Assembly: GCA_965243385.1 (NCBI GenBank)
Contig: CBDEUV010000002.1
Span: forward strand, 496,001 to 560,000
DNA from: JANSYA01 sp965243385
GTDB taxonomy: Bacteria > Spirochaetota > Leptospiria > Leptospirales > Leptonemataceae
DNA length: 64,000 nucleotides
Direction: 5' to 3'
The position numbers were made by a program, and so were the translations under genes. This document shows positions 32,701-40,218 of this stretch, piece after piece; positions within the stretch are counted from its first letter, which is position 1, and each line of letters starts with the position of its first letter. The notes under the pieces are model-generated. The model was not told where the DNA came from and did not search any database. It saw only the letters and a list, made by a program, of their open reading frames with translations.

Positions 32701-34605
32701 CTTTTTGTAGATCTTCCAGTGCAGGCGAAAGACGGTCTGCGAATCGGGATGGTTTTCGCCGACCCACCAGTGGCCGTCGCGTTGATCGTAAAAGGCGACA
32801 TCGCTGCGGCCGTCGCCGTTGTAGTCGCCGTTCGTAAAACGCACCAATCCGCGCGCCGCGGCCCGGGAGTCGCCGGTGCTTCTGCTGTTGAGCGTGGCAT
32901 CCGGGGAGTAATCCGCGCGAAAGAGATTCTGGAACTGCTTCGCGATGATTCGATACTCAAAGCGCCCGCCTTTATTCAGCGCGAGCAGCCAGTCGCCGGT
33001 CGGTTCGTTAAAGAACAGCGCGTCGGAGAGACCGTTGCCGTCGTAATCACCGGGAAATAAAATCGCCTGGGTCGGGTCGATCTCAAGCGCGAAGAGCCGC
33101 CCGTAGTTGCGAAACTGAAAGACCCGGCCGTTGTGCTCGGCGACCCAGAACTCACGGGTCTCGGGCAAATACATGGCGATGTCCGCACGGCCGTCGCCGT
33201 TGAAATCGCCGCTGAGATTCGAACCGAAGAAATGAATGCGTTCGTCGGAGTCGTAGCCGCGAAAGCGGTTGCCGTATATTTTGTAAGTAAAGCCCCCGCC
33301 GCGCTTGCCTTCGGCGGCCTTCCAGTTCCCGGTCTCGGGATTAAAGAAGACCATGTCCGACAATCCGTCGCCGTTGAAGTCGCCTTCGAAATAGCGGGTA
33401 ACCTCAGGATTCGTTTCCGGATCCGACGCGCTGTTGTTCACGACCGACTGCCAGACCAGCTGTCGCCCCTCATCATCGTTGTGATAATAGAAGCGGGGCT
33501 GCGACGTCGTACGATTCGACGCGACGGTGCTCAGAAGTGGCCGGCCGGACTCCGGCGAGGTTTCGTAGACCAGCTGGTAATGCCAGAGTTCGCCGCCGGT
33601 CCAGCCGACTGTCACCCGATCCAGCAGCTGATCCATACGCATGAGAAAGCCGGGCGCCTTCGATACGTATTCGCCGTAATTTTCGCCGCGCGCACGTTTG
33701 TGAAATCGAACGTATTGTCGCGGAGTGTGACCGGCCGCGGCGTTACCGGTGTAGCGAATCTCTTCTAAATAGAGAACGCGATCCTCCGCGTAGTGCGAAG
33801 TGTCGTACACTGCCTGCATATCATTGCCGTTGCGATCGGTGCTGCGGCTGTAGTACCAGCTATAGGTCTGCGTCGCGTCTTCGGGACGGCTAATGCGGCT
33901 ATCGCCATCCGCGCCATAGACGGTTTCGGTTCCGCTGCTGTCGCGAACGCGCCACACGCCGCCGCTCGTGCTGTCGCTCAGGGTAAAACGCAGCATCGCG
34001 CCGCTTAAGATTTCCAGACGATAGACGCCGTCCGCGCTGTTCGCCGGGCCGGAGACTTTGATCAGACGTTTGCCGTTATAAGTGAAGATATCGCGATGAT
34101 CGTAGGTCGGCGGGCCGTACTCGGTGCTGCGCGAAATCGCGCCGAGACCGAAATTCCAGCCGATGCCCAGCCAGCCGTCGCCGGAAGACGCCGAGTATGA
34201 CAGCGCAACGTTCGGCTGCATGCCCGCGCGCCCGGCCGGTACGTCCATCGGATATGAAAAGCCGAGCGAACCGTAGTGATTGGGCTGCGGCGGCGCGACA
34301 AAACCCGCAGCCGCCAGCGGATCCGCTTTTGTTTCGGGATCGTCCACGGCTTCGCTGTAGTTCGTAGATATTGAAAATAAGTCGCTGCCTTCCGGAGTCG
34401 GCGCGTTCGCCGGGTCGGTGGTCGCTCCCGAAGCGGGAAAGCCCGCGTCTTCAGGAAGCCCGCCGCCGAGGCCGAGGGCTGCAAGGAACGAAGCGTCGCC
34501 GCCTGCACCTCCGCACGCGGGTGCTGCGAAGGCGAAAGCGCCCAGTAGCACAGTGAAGGCGCAGGTGGTGGTGACGGTCGTGAGTTTATGAATGATGGTG
34601 TTCAC
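26788..34605 (-). CDS. SpvB/FG-GAP/RHS-repeat toxin shell with ParB-like C-terminal tip
   Basis: A 2605-residue protein starting at GTG 34605 (AGGA 8 nt upstream). Order: signal peptide with a relaxed lipobox (Cys31); SpvB-type domain (about 60-330, with G-S-L-G-F-S-Y-P and G-W-L-G-I-G-W); many FG-GAP/VCBS units with D-F-N-G-D-G-type calcium loops (about 390-1200); RHS/YD repeats (about 1300-2230); the RHS core ending Y-Y-N-A-R-Y-Y-D-P and closing at D-P-T-G-H (about 2320). This is the TcB-TcC cocoon architecture of Tc toxins, in which the variable tip is the toxin. The last 100 residues contain P-P-N-I-K-V-D-D-G-I and V-D-G-H-H-R-Y-L-A, a ParB/sulfiredoxin-fold motif. It lies 114 bp after the pore-like gene, probably in one operon. 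Confidence 0.85.
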   Translation of the reverse strand: MNTIIHKLTTVTTTCAFTVLLGAFAFAAPACGGAGGDASFLAALGLGGGLPEDAGFPASGATTDPANAPTPEGSDLFSISTNYSEAVDDPETKADPLAAAGFVAPPQPNHYGSLGFSYPMDVPAGRAGMQPNVALSYSASSGDGWLGIGWNFGLGAISRSTEYGPPTYDHRDIFTYNGKRLIKVSGPANSADGVYRLEILSGAMLRFTLSDSTSGGVWRVRDSSGTETVYGADGDSRISRPEDATQTYSWYYSRSTDRNGNDMQAVYDTSHYAEDRVLYLEEIRYTGNAAAGHTPRQYVRFHKRARGENYGEYVSKAPGFLMRMDQLLDRVTVGWTGGELWHYQLVYETSPESGRPLLSTVASNRTTSQPRFYYHNDDEGRQLVWQSVVNNSASDPETNPEVTRYFEGDFNGDGLSDMVFFNPETGNWKAAEGKRGGGFTYKIYGNRFRGYDSDERIHFFGSNLSGDFNGDGRADIAMYLPETREFWVAEHNGRVFQFRNYGRLFALEIDPTQAILFPGDYDGNGLSDALFFNEPTGDWLLALNKGGRFEYRIIAKQFQNLFRADYSPDATLNSRSTGDSRAAARGLVRFTNGDYNGDGRSDVAFYDQRDGHWWVGENHPDSQTVFRLHWKIYKKFTAPEQALFAHEQFSGDFNGDGFSDFLVFDREEGRWILGAVGDETIQFRVWSEAPQFKAITRWLQGDFNGDGRTDIGFYSATDNKFWIGESRANGFRYRIYSDMSFGPDPARVLATPLPEEEVELKNATRAFATAADSKTLLLDYQYDGNARPERGEQVFAGCFSVADCSANPELLIYNRADRRLHFKQGAAYTPDVLTDLDLNGSDTRLLNGGRPAGYAASGRDGVLYYEKGSSGGSVAHRFRLLAHNGTAFADTNFAEFASADIANFDAAESLYLSDHFANASAQSLLVLDDQRSVARFLHIQGTTKTPLAIGGALSAADFKNVFQNGAYTNRLKRNAFSVFSADFNGDGIAQPLLVDRQTGTHRYYLGTVDTIAGTILWTALSGNPKLELQSADFQIGENAAGLPFFTRPENGNTRSLVYASRSKSGALRFYRLQIAGSTISQTTHVAPTQYPGYAGESDHNGNPIVRGASGVVIFDLNQNRVLALTSTHVARSITRPDLLTKVYPFRWIQGDYNGDGLTDVGFFHLKEPTWYFAMSDGQLPDIIERVANGIGGNYRFEYAHSTEFDNTGDDDIPDLPTRSLVVSKITADDGFNNRIVTSYEYAGGNLHSQFVNGRKEIDHFGFEKFTIRNALGGRTISRHYNREYSNYLENRALGGAVREVRVLGTDNILHSVTTNEYRIHRIQESTAVASYYAELSGSDHRVRGTLVTTSTSQMNFASGQYVLASQTSATTDHYSDAANSATTRTSSVNFETSAVTNQRRPTTSRSLVGTPHEITTAYVYDLRGNATRTTSTATGSGLPAVAAKIQEYDYDSYGNVIESRDVSSTPARIARTAYDTQLHQFVREERAVGPTLDIVTTHAINYGAAFGAPDSTTDPNNNQSFYDYDSHGRLVALRADTPNGTQTLAAYSYDTSFPFSAKTTLYSGNSDPDFVSRTYVDGLGRGVHSVKSASSGQYVRSGRTLYDGAGRPVQRGQTQWAGAGEIDTFIPHTILRNPTRFEYDGVGRVIRTTLPQAQGESSPTTIRVVYSDPYQVVQHHSGGQSKRTVSNGRGETLFVEDFGTGDGGQSVSARVGFCYSIAGQMIKKSDLNGGQTMSCSGAGGSTAPTKDLSGQNHAYWIYDAFGQMRAKSDPDFGVSSYVVNAFGDVTSMTDAATRTTSVTYDRLGRPDTKLLPNGEGLVAYTYDSYGGSQNAVGRLARLEDATQTKNFSYDELGRTSREIREIKNPGVVALDVPYTTEYRYDLLGRVKAIDYPEHPLANQKIRVCYDYGSAGYITGVSANTDAAGWPMFGGGCDSNRKDIVSNITYNEFGQTAGFALGNGVSTTYTHDVRGRIIRIRSEGQVSGATKTLQDAVYNFNPNNSIASVANTATAYTTSYNYTYDGLNRLTNANGMYVEIDDGSGTANTTPQEYKLAYGYAANGNLIRKDTINPATDVLDDRWTYNYTNHAVTSIDSTATGAGRHDLTYDAVGNVTYQRDNVTGFEKEITFDSYNRIHTVRDVGRNLIVGTYRYDDGGFRVQKTANLLKGGQYKDVNILYPSMFFGLEHVPEDSTTSAINNIYLNGVRVAAMAENGGLAYYLTDQVDSVSHVLDDAAETLTRIQYKPYGETFVHKGDQDFAPKYNSQELDPESKLYYYNARYYDPQVARFTSADSIVPGGMNTQAWNRYSYVFGNPVRYKDPTGHAPCAGGIQASCGGGTVSPFIRGPKPGEKNFIGPTRPGRGKTANAETTRSVNKPAPSTRRKGTRVSNKPDGPIPHEAVMAGAVDRMHTHAHGLRDSLMVGLALSNPITGLPAAGYMAYQNTMLISSLVQDPMSLIRPYEGLASDDPYAFGRSAGALGVDLTIGLITRRIGGRPGAGGGGRNGGVGSGALGRITESHVRKALSGDQMRSAQRRVSLPRIQRYVERLHHGERPPNIKVDDGIIVDGHHRYLAGKVYGQTPGIDPGAVSRSKRSEARPLSEIEIDPTDF

Positions 34606-34719
34606 GGTTTCGTTCCTGAGAAATGTATAATTGCGTTATATAAACTTAAGTGTTCGAAAAGAGCGCTTGCGCGCCCGCGCAATACACGCGCGGACCGCAA
34701 GCGAAATTCAGAGAATTGA

Positions 34720-37700
34720 CTACGGAGTAGTCTGGATATTGGCCCGCACTTCATACAGTCGCCGGATCAAAGGCGCGCTGAAGAAGTTGTTCAGTCCGAA
34801 TGGCACGGGGAACAGTTGTTCGATGTCGATATTGCGTCCGCGAATATCGTAGTCAGAGCCGTTATCGTTCGACTGCCAGGCGACGAAGCCCTGCTGTCCC
34901 GCGAAGTGAATCGACGGGAGAGCCTGAGTACTAAGGTCGACTGTATTGATCGGGAACGCGGGAGGGTTCAAGCGCGTTGCAGTAGTGAGATCTATAACGC
35001 TGCCGTAAACATTTGCGTCGCCGGAGTGGCTTGAATGCCAGACGACCAATGCCTTTGAGCCGTAGGCTGCGACGGAAGCAAATGGCCACGGTGTCGTGCC
35101 GGTAATCGCCGAAAGGCTTACCTGCGGTGAACCCACGACCAAACCCGTCGTCAGTTCTTGAACAACGGAAACGATCTCCTGAGTGGGGCTATGTTGTTTC
35201 CCTGCAAGGATAACTCGCGAACCAGAAGCAGCTAAAGAATCCAGCTCTGGCAGAGTCACGATAACGTTCGAAGTCGTCACTGGCGACGCAGTTGAGAAAC
35301 GGAAAGACCGAGTTAGAGTCGTCCCATTGCCGTCCCAGTGCCTCCACGCGACAATTCCGTAATCTCCGCTGACCGCGATCTTCGCGAATCCGTGTGAATA
35401 GTCATCGGGTGTTAGCTGCAGTTCCGCCGAACCCAGCAAACTTGCCGTCGGAATGTCGAAGAAGCGGGTTCGAATCTGAGCTCGATCTTCTCCCGTAAAG
35501 GGCAGCGTCCATGCAACCAACGCCCGATTCCCGGATATACCGACAGCAGGACTCTGCGCACTTTGCTTGTAAATATCCACGTATTGACTGACCTGGAATT
35601 GAGCCGAGTCGAACGTGCCTGTTCCCACGTCGTAGACACGGGCGAAAACTTCTTTCTGCGGAGACGTACTTAAGCCGGCAATCCAGGCGAAAACCGCTTT
35701 CGATCCGGACACTGAAACTGTAGCACTTCCGTTCGCATCAAAGGTGGCGTCGTGAATGTCGAACTCGGACCCAACCGTCGATCCGGTCGCGAGATCAATC
35801 ACTCGCGCTCTTACAATAGTCGGAATCGAATTAGTGGCCCCCCAGACCACAACCGCCCGGGGCAGGCTGTCCGACACATCGACTGAATACGCATAGTCCG
35901 CGAACGGTCCGGATACGGTACTGATCGCAATTTCGCTTCCGACCGGTTGTCCTGTGGACACGTCAACGACACGGCCGACAAGGTGCCCGGACGTAGAATC
36001 TCGCCACACCGAGAATGCCGAATTCCCGAAGGTTACGGTTCGTACCCCCTGCTGATCTCCCGAATTCGATAGACTCACGGGCACATCTTCGCCACGCGCC
36101 AGAAATCGCATCGACTTACCGGAAGTGGCAACAATCGTCGGCAACCCATCGGCCAGATAGCTGACGAAATCGCCGGCATCCGCCCAGGCGTTCCAGTTCG
36201 GTACGCCGACGTTGTTGTTGCCGAGCCAGTTGCCCGCTACGTAGTCCACCGAGAATCCGAGGCACTTAACCGGGTTAAAATTGAGCGGCGAACAGCTCTG
36301 GCTGTCGCTGGCAAGCAACGGCGCCTTTTCGGGAGTCCGCCAGTTTGCGACGTCCGGAAACGCAGGCGCGTCAAGGTTCCAGTCTGTCAGAAATCCGTTT
36401 TCAACAGACAGCTCCACGTTGGGCGCGCTGACATTCGCCAGTACGTACGCCACCTGAGAGCGTTCCACGTCCTGTGTCAGAGCGTTATTCAGCGTCACGG
36501 TGTAGACACCGCTGGATTCGCTTACGGTGGCCACGTCGTACGCGACCGTATCTCCGACGAAGTACAGATCGTCTCCGGGGATTACCTGGCCTATCGCCGT
36601 TTCCAGCTCAATCGTCGTTTCGCCCGCGTCGTACGCGTTGCGGGTCAAGGAACGAAAGCGACGAACTTCATCGAACGGCAAAGGCCATACGCTTTCGCGG
36701 TAGCCCGCGTTCAGTGAGGGTCTCAGATATACGTTGATCAGACTGGAGTCGGGATCGACATAGGGATGAGCCGTGGGCAAGGCGATACACAGGTAGAACT
36801 CTTGATTTACGAAGTCCAGGGAGGTACCGCACGAAGATGGCTTTTCCGGAACTCCCGGAGCCAGATCGCGCATCACGTGAAACCAATCGCTGCGTTCTCC
36901 ACCAAAGCCCATGCTGATCTCAAAATCCGCGACTTCGCTTAAATTAAAGCGCGAAGTGATAGCTCTGGGATTATATGTAAACGCATCGTACACTTGAGCG
37001 CTACCGGTGGCCGTCCCGGTTCCAAAATTCGGATCCAGGTACGCGGTTTCGGTGAGCTTAATGCGCAGCTCGATTTTTTCGCCGAAACCGGCCTGGCCGA
37101 GAAACTGCGAGTTTACGTCGGGATCAAAACCGTCGGTTCCGAGGTCCTGCGAATTCCAGATCGTATCCAGCACGATTGGTTCGGACGGCCGTTCGAAAGG
37201 ATCGGCTCCGTAGACTCTTCTGACGAAATCGCCATAGGTCAGATAAAAGATCTCGAAGTGATCGCCGGCCCAGACTCTGGAGTTGATACCCTGAATCATC
37301 GGAATCGCAACCTCACCCGGGGCAGGAGTATTGAAGTAACGTTTCGCTCCGCTATCCAGAACATACTCCGTGTGATTATAGTAGCGCGCATCCGAGAATA
37401 CGACCCACACGCCGTTGTTTTCGATTTCTTCCTGGGTCCACTCATCGAGCGGTTTCTGAACGCAGGCGGTCCGCTGAACGCCGTCGCTGCCGGTATGCGT
37501 TTCGTCGGTACAGGGAAAATTCGACTCGTGCGCGCCGATCCTTTTGATCGTGGTGAGATGCAGTTTGTATTCGTCCAGCTCCGGCAGAGCGTCGCCGAGG
37601 TCGATTACGTAATCGCCGAACTCCATTCCTACTCCGGAACATTGAATGCGTTCCAGCGCTTCGAGCAGGCTGATACCGGGAGCCGCCTGCGTTCCCTGAT

Positions 37701-39102
37701 CGCCCGAACACTTGTCCGGATTGGTTCCGTCCGTGGAGAAGGCGGATACGCGGTACATTTCGCGCACGCCGGGCGCGAACAGTTTAACCCGGGCCGTGCG
37801 GCCTTTAGCGTTCTCTTCGATGATCTTAACATTGTCGCCGCTGTAATTGAGCAGCGAAGAACGATAATTCGAGTCCGGAACGTGCGCCATATCGTAGTCG
37901 GCGATAAAAATCTTGGGCGTATAACCCCGCGCGATCGCGTTTTCGACTTCGACTGTATTCAGGCCTTCCAGGGCGATTACGTACGGCCCAAACTCGGTGC
38001 CGCCATACACGTCTACTTCGAACGGAGAGTAGTCGTCATTGCGCAAAAAGAAACTCTGCACCGGAATCAGCTCACCCTCGGCGTTCTCGAACATGAGAGA
38101 AGCGAGGATATTGCTCAGGCGAACCGGCATATTCGTCGAAAGGTTTTTGATGTAGAGCGCGGCGCGGACGAAACCCGCGTTCGACTCTACGACGGAAGTT
38201 TCGTCGACTTTGCTCTGTTTTTCCTGGCGAAATTTGCGAGCCTTCGTCGCCGCGTTGTTGGACTTAAGCGACCAGGCGTCCCGATCCAAATTATTACGAA
38301 ATGGACGGTCCGCCCATTTGGTAACCTTTCCGGATTCGATGCGAGTCTGCTCCCAGCTCAGGGAAAGACTCAACGATTTACTGCTACCACTGGCGGTTGC
38401 GCCCTGCCATGCCTCTCCGCTACCGTCGTTGGCCGTCTCTCCGTATTGACCGGAGTACGACCGACTGCGGCTACCGGAGTTGCCGTATCCGATCGAAATA
38501 GCCGTACTGTTGTCGTTGAAGTACTCGTCCCGATACTGAACCGTTCGCAAATTCACTTCGTTTCGATGCGCCTTCTCGGTCCCTTCCGTACGGTTATTCT
38601 CGTAGTCATCAGAAGTGATTTCGCTAACGATTTCGTCGTTCGACTGCGTCGTACTCTGCAGAATCTCAATCTTCAGAGTCACCGGGGTGGCAATGTTCGC
38701 CTCGATGACCGGATAGTCCGCGACCCAGAAATTCGAAGTCGTTTCGTTGTCGTTCAGTATCCCGTCACCGTCGAAATCCTGAGGCAGGCTCGTGCCCACG
38801 GGATCAATGGTCCCCGCCATACTCGCCATCGGCGCGAATTGCCCCGGCGGCAGCGAAAACAAATTCGCCAGCGGCGTATTGTCCGGCTGCCCGATCGCCG
38901 GGCTGCCCGGGCCTTCGCCCGGCTTAAACTGCGAAGGCGTCGGCGCAGGCACCGCAAGTAGCGGTATCGCAGTTGATAGATCGACGTCTCCGCCCTGCCC
39001 GCCTGCTGAACAGCCGGCTGCGAAAAGCGCCAGACAGACTGCGGCGGCCAGACGTCGATAATAGCTTGTAATTAAATCGTAATGATCCCTGAGTGGTCCC
39101 AT
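34720..39102 (-). CDS. lipoprotein resembling binary-toxin pore component (protective-antigen family) with beta-propeller-like repeats
   Basis: I start at ATG 39102 (AGGAG 8 nt upstream); 1460 residues. Signal peptide and lipobox F-A-A-G-C (Cys31). Residues 109-120 form a calcium loop D-F-D-G-D-G-I-L-N-D-N-E, followed by Y-P-V-I, as in anthrax protective antigen. Residues about 190-260 are a Ser/Gly-rich amphipathic stretch ending S-K-S-L-S-L-S-L-S-W, like the PA membrane hairpin. About 308-340 (V-R-A-A-L-Y-I-K-N) and 435-515 (R-V-K-L-F-A-P, then S-L-L-E-A-L-E-R-I) follow the same order as later PA domains. The last 370 residues hold six or more repeats of about 60 residues (V-x-W, A-R-V-x-D-x-x-T-G) suggesting a propeller. 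It precedes the RHS shell gene. The PA resemblance is by eye. Confidence 0.6.
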   Translation of the reverse strand: MGPLRDHYDLITSYYRRLAAAVCLALFAAGCSAGGQGGDVDLSTAIPLLAVPAPTPSQFKPGEGPGSPAIGQPDNTPLANLFSLPPGQFAPMASMAGTIDPVGTSLPQDFDGDGILNDNETTSNFWVADYPVIEANIATPVTLKIEILQSTTQSNDEIVSEITSDDYENNRTEGTEKAHRNEVNLRTVQYRDEYFNDNSTAISIGYGNSGSRSRSYSGQYGETANDGSGEAWQGATASGSSKSLSLSLSWEQTRIESGKVTKWADRPFRNNLDRDAWSLKSNNAATKARKFRQEKQSKVDETSVVESNAGFVRAALYIKNLSTNMPVRLSNILASLMFENAEGELIPVQSFFLRNDDYSPFEVDVYGGTEFGPYVIALEGLNTVEVENAIARGYTPKIFIADYDMAHVPDSNYRSSLLNYSGDNVKIIEENAKGRTARVKLFAPGVREMYRVSAFSTDGTNPDKCSGDQGTQAAPGISLLEALERIQCSGVGMEFGDYVIDLGDALPELDEYKLHLTTIKRIGAHESNFPCTDETHTGSDGVQRTACVQKPLDEWTQEEIENNGVWVVFSDARYYNHTEYVLDSGAKRYFNTPAPGEVAIPMIQGINSRVWAGDHFEIFYLTYGDFVRRVYGADPFERPSEPIVLDTIWNSQDLGTDGFDPDVNSQFLGQAGFGEKIELRIKLTETAYLDPNFGTGTATGSAQVYDAFTYNPRAITSRFNLSEVADFEISMGFGGERSDWFHVMRDLAPGVPEKPSSCGTSLDFVNQEFYLCIALPTAHPYVDPDSSLINVYLRPSLNAGYRESVWPLPFDEVRRFRSLTRNAYDAGETTIELETAIGQVIPGDDLYFVGDTVAYDVATVSESSGVYTVTLNNALTQDVERSQVAYVLANVSAPNVELSVENGFLTDWNLDAPAFPDVANWRTPEKAPLLASDSQSCSPLNFNPVKCLGFSVDYVAGNWLGNNNVGVPNWNAWADAGDFVSYLADGLPTIVATSGKSMRFLARGEDVPVSLSNSGDQQGVRTVTFGNSAFSVWRDSTSGHLVGRVVDVSTGQPVGSEIAISTVSGPFADYAYSVDVSDSLPRAVVVWGATNSIPTIVRARVIDLATGSTVGSEFDIHDATFDANGSATVSVSGSKAVFAWIAGLSTSPQKEVFARVYDVGTGTFDSAQFQVSQYVDIYKQSAQSPAVGISGNRALVAWTLPFTGEDRAQIRTRFFDIPTASLLGSAELQLTPDDYSHGFAKIAVSGDYGIVAWRHWDGNGTTLTRSFRFSTASPVTTSNVIVTLPELDSLAASGSRVILAGKQHSPTQEIVSVVQELTTGLVVGSPQVSLSAITGTTPWPFASVAAYGSKALVVWHSSHSGDANVYGSVIDLTTATRLNPPAFPINTVDLSTQALPSIHFAGQQGFVAWQSNDNGSDYDIRGRNIDIEQLFPVPFGLNNFFSAPLIRRLYEVRANIQTTP

Positions 39103-39479
39103 TCGTCTGACTCCTGTAAAAAATTTTTCGCCGCGATGCGAAAACGCAGTCCGCGGTTCGGAGTCAGGCACAAGGGCGAATGCCCAAAATTGTCAAGGAA
39201 CGACGTTCTTTGATGCGCAGCTTTTCATTCAGTCGATCCGCGTCGCGTTCAGCGCTCGCTCATCGCGTTCGCGACAGGCGATTAGTATTACAAACAGATT
39301 TCGCAACGAGGCTCCCGAAAATGGAGGCGAAGGTGCGCGCGAAAGTCGCGACAGGCGCGTGTGCGATAAATCATAAACTGTTAAAAATGCTTGCGAATTC
39401 GCAGCGCAGCTGGAGTATGTTAAAAAAAAGTTAGTAGTATCCCTGTACAGTAGAGAAAAAAACTATCAGGGTAATCCAA
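39103..39479. other. divergent intergenic region
   Basis: About 375 bp between the divergent toxin operon and LytTR gene. It carries the AGGAG site of the toxin gene (near 39111-39115) and AT-rich stretches such as the A-run before 39431. Close to the LytTR start, CCCTG (39443-39447) and CAGGG (39469-39473) form a weak inverted repeat. An 84-codon plus-strand frame here lacks a ribosome site and is not supported. The region must contain both promoters, but I cannot place them reliably. Confidence 0.4.
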
Positions 39480-40217
39480 ATGGAGAATCTACAGAAGCCT
39501 TTCGAAGTGCTGGTCGCCGACGAAAACGTCGTAACTCGCGAGCGCACTATTGATTTGGTCCAAAAGCATCCGTCCCTGCGCCTGCGCGCCGTGGCGGCTT
39601 CGCCGTGCGAATTGCAGTCGAGTTTGACCGAGCTCACACAACCGGAAATCGCATTCGTCAGTGTGAAATTCGGATCGCAGGCGGTTTTCCCTTTACTCAA
39701 GTCGATTCCCAATCGACCGCCGATCGTTTTAACATCTCAGGATTCCGATTTCGCGCCCGAGGCATTTGAGATTCGCGCGCTGGATTATCTCTTAACGCCC
39801 TTCGGTCCGAAACGTTTCGCCCGCACGGTGGATCGAGCGCTACAACGGGCAAGCCGTAGACGGGAACGCGCCTCTCAAAACCAGGAATACGGTCTTCTGC
39901 TATACCGTTCCGGCGAATTCGACCTGATTCCTTTTCAGGATATCATGTATCTACAGTCCCGCGATAAAGGGACCCTCGTCGAAACCGGCGGCGCGCAATA
40001 TCAATCGAAGCGCTATCTGGCGGAACTGGGCCGGGGTCTGCCGGCGCAAATGTTTCGACGTATCCACAAGCAATACATAGTGAATATATCGCAGATTACA
40101 AAGCTACGCTCGGTCGCCAGCGGACGTTATGCCCTGAACCTGCGCAACGACCCCGCAACGACTCTACCGGTCGGGGCCCGCTACGCCCAGGATCTCTTAC
40201 GCTTCCTGAAAATCTGA
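39480..40217 (+). CDS. LytTR-family response regulator with degenerate receiver
   Basis: The 245-residue product has an N-terminal receiver-like domain (about 8-125): V-L-V-A-D-E near the start, a switch-type T-S-Q-D and the closing K-R-F-A-R-T. The usual phosphoacceptor position reads F-V-S-V-K, with no Asp, so phosphorylation in the normal way is unlikely. The C-terminal LytTR DNA-binding domain (about 145-243) has I-M-Y-L-Q-S, F-R-R-I-H-K-Q-Y-I-V-N and V-G-A-R-Y. LytTR proteins often control extracellular factors. It is divergent from the toxin operon, so it is a candidate regulator of it. Confidence 0.8.
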   Translation: MENLQKPFEVLVADENVVTRERTIDLVQKHPSLRLRAVAASPCELQSSLTELTQPEIAFVSVKFGSQAVFPLLKSIPNRPPIVLTSQDSDFAPEAFEIRALDYLLTPFGPKRFARTVDRALQRASRRRERASQNQEYGLLLYRSGEFDLIPFQDIMYLQSRDKGTLVETGGAQYQSKRYLAELGRGLPAQMFRRIHKQYIVNISQITKLRSVASGRYALNLRNDPATTLPVGARYAQDLLRFLKI

Positions 40218-40218
40218 A

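Noticed and set aside
27376..33768. Long plus-strand open frames opposite the RHS gene (for example 29566-30603)
   Set aside because: They are antisense shadows of the repetitive, GC-rich RHS/FG-GAP coding strand, with Ala/Arg/Val-biased composition and no ribosome sites.
36994..38961. 655-codon plus-strand open frame opposite the pore-like gene
   Set aside because: It is the mirror of the coding minus strand, whose product has a signal peptide, a lipobox and a calcium loop; the antisense product has no recognisable domain.
39180..39434. 84-codon plus-strand frame in the toxin/LytTR intergenic region
   Set aside because: No ribosome site and an Arg/Ser-rich composition; it more likely contains regulatory DNA.
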